A stretch of DNA of 6,048 nt from NCBI GenBank assembly GCA_027011425.1, contig JALUZX010000742.1, positions 1 to 6,048 of the forward strand, read 5' to 3'. The DNA is from Planctomycetota bacterium. GTDB lineage: Bacteria; Planctomycetota; UBA1135; JALUZX01. The notes under the pieces were generated by a model. That model made no database searches. It was not told where the DNA came from and was given only the letters and a program-made list of their open reading frames with translations. How positions within the stretch are numbered: the first letter of the stretch is position 1; each line of letters begins with the position of its first letter. Made by a program: the position numbers and the translations under genes. Below, piece after piece: positions 5,722 through 6,048 of this stretch.

Positions 5722-5854
5722 GACTTTTGTCGCGCCTGTCCAACAGTGACGGTTACGACAAAAGTCCAGGACCCTCGAAAATCCCAAAAAAGTCGTGACT
5801 TTCCCCCAGCTTCAAATGTTGTGAAGCCCCCGCCGGAACGAGGCCGGATCGGAG
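5722..5854. repeat. Long intergenic repeat, copy 1 (133 bp)
   Basis: About 95% identical to 5917-6048 (5 substitutions and one 1-bp indel by eye). It opens with a 12-bp inverted repeat GGACTTTTGTCG (5721-5732) / CGACAAAAGTCC (5756-5767), then has a run of A (CCCAAAAAAGTC) and ends in a GC-rich palindromic block. Translation in all frames gives short or low-complexity peptides, so I treat it as non-coding. Confidence 0.85.
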
Positions 5855-5866
5855 ATCCGGGCTCGT
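5838..5866. repeat. 13-bp-arm palindrome within the repeat
   Basis: ACGAG-G-CCGGATC (5838-5850) and GATCCGG-G-CTCGT (5854-5866) pair around GGA with a single G/G mismatch. An outer dyad GCCGGAAC (5832-5839) / GTTCCGGC (5882-5889) encloses it, overlapping the inner stem by two bases, so a cruciform or stable RNA stem is possible. The function is unknown. Confidence 0.75.
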
Positions 5867-5916
5867 GACGTCGGGGGGCCAGTTCCGGCGCACCCACCGA
5901 GTCACGAGCTTGACAA

Positions 5917-6048
5917 GACTTTTGTCGCGTCTGTCAACAGTGACGGTTACGACAAAAGTCCAGGACCCTCGAAAATCCCAAAAAAATCGTGACCTTCCCC
6001 CAGCTTGAAATGTTGTGAAGCCCCCGCCGGAGCGAGGCCGGATCGGAG
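5917..6048. repeat. Long intergenic repeat, copy 2 (132 bp, cut by window end)
   Basis: Starts 195 bp after copy 1 and runs to the last base of the window, still matching, so the true length is unknown. It carries the same inverted repeat (GACTTTTGTCG 5917-5927 / CGACAAAAGTC 5950-5960). TTGAC...GTCAA around its left arm offers an alternative, mutually exclusive hairpin not present in copy 1. Confidence 0.85.

Noticed and set aside
5583..5897. 104-aa minus-strand ORF across the repeat region
   Set aside because: It overlaps the palindromic repeat, its peptide mirrors repeat structure, and it has no recognisable domain or start signal.
5722..6048. CRISPR array
   Set aside because: Units are ~133 bp with ~62 bp between them and are internally palindromic at several places; only two copies, no 25-40 bp repeats with uniform spacers and no cas genes.
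5722..6048. Integron attC sites
   Set aside because: GTCCAAC in copy 1 resembles a core site, but copy 2 loses it and no matching GTTRRRY partner is present; GTTACGA breaks the consensus.

Overview
The window is GC-rich bacterial chromosome. It starts inside a conserved housekeeping operon (the end of the F1Fo ATP synthase operon) and runs into accessory DNA. The lineage is not decidable from this stretch. The AtpD sequence and the repeat-rich, high-GC flank would fit an Acidobacteriota- or Deltaproteobacteria-like organism, but that is only an impression.

Layout. 1-1435: 3' part of atpD followed by complete atpC, both on +. 1436-1526: short gap between convergent genes. 1527-3075 and 5119-5323, on -: a two-gene module consisting of an ABC/SMC-type AAA ATPase and, 2 bp downstream, a small protein that looks TOPRIM-like. 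The ATPase gene is cut in two by an IS3-family insertion sequence of about 2.03 kb (3080-5113). The IS has 23-bp terminal inverted repeats and orfA/orfB joined by a -1 frameshift signal (A9). An unusually long 374-bp structured tail follows the transposase and carries an outward-pointing extended -10 promoter. Joining the ATPase halves at a CTCCCC direct repeat outside the IS ends removes 2049 bp (683 codons) and restores one 381-codon frame with Walker A, ABC signature, Walker B and H-loop in order. 5324-6048: no convincing gene; it holds a roughly 195-bp-period repeat with several nested palindromes, cut off by the window end.

How the genes fit together. The ATPase plus TOPRIM-like pair resembles in architecture the split OLD/PARIS-type defence pairs, but the family assignment is inference. 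The insertion separates Walker A from the rest of the ATPase, so the system is probably disarmed in this genome. The TOPRIM-like gene is still intact and may now be transcribed, with the ATPase C-terminal fragment, from the promoter inside the IS.
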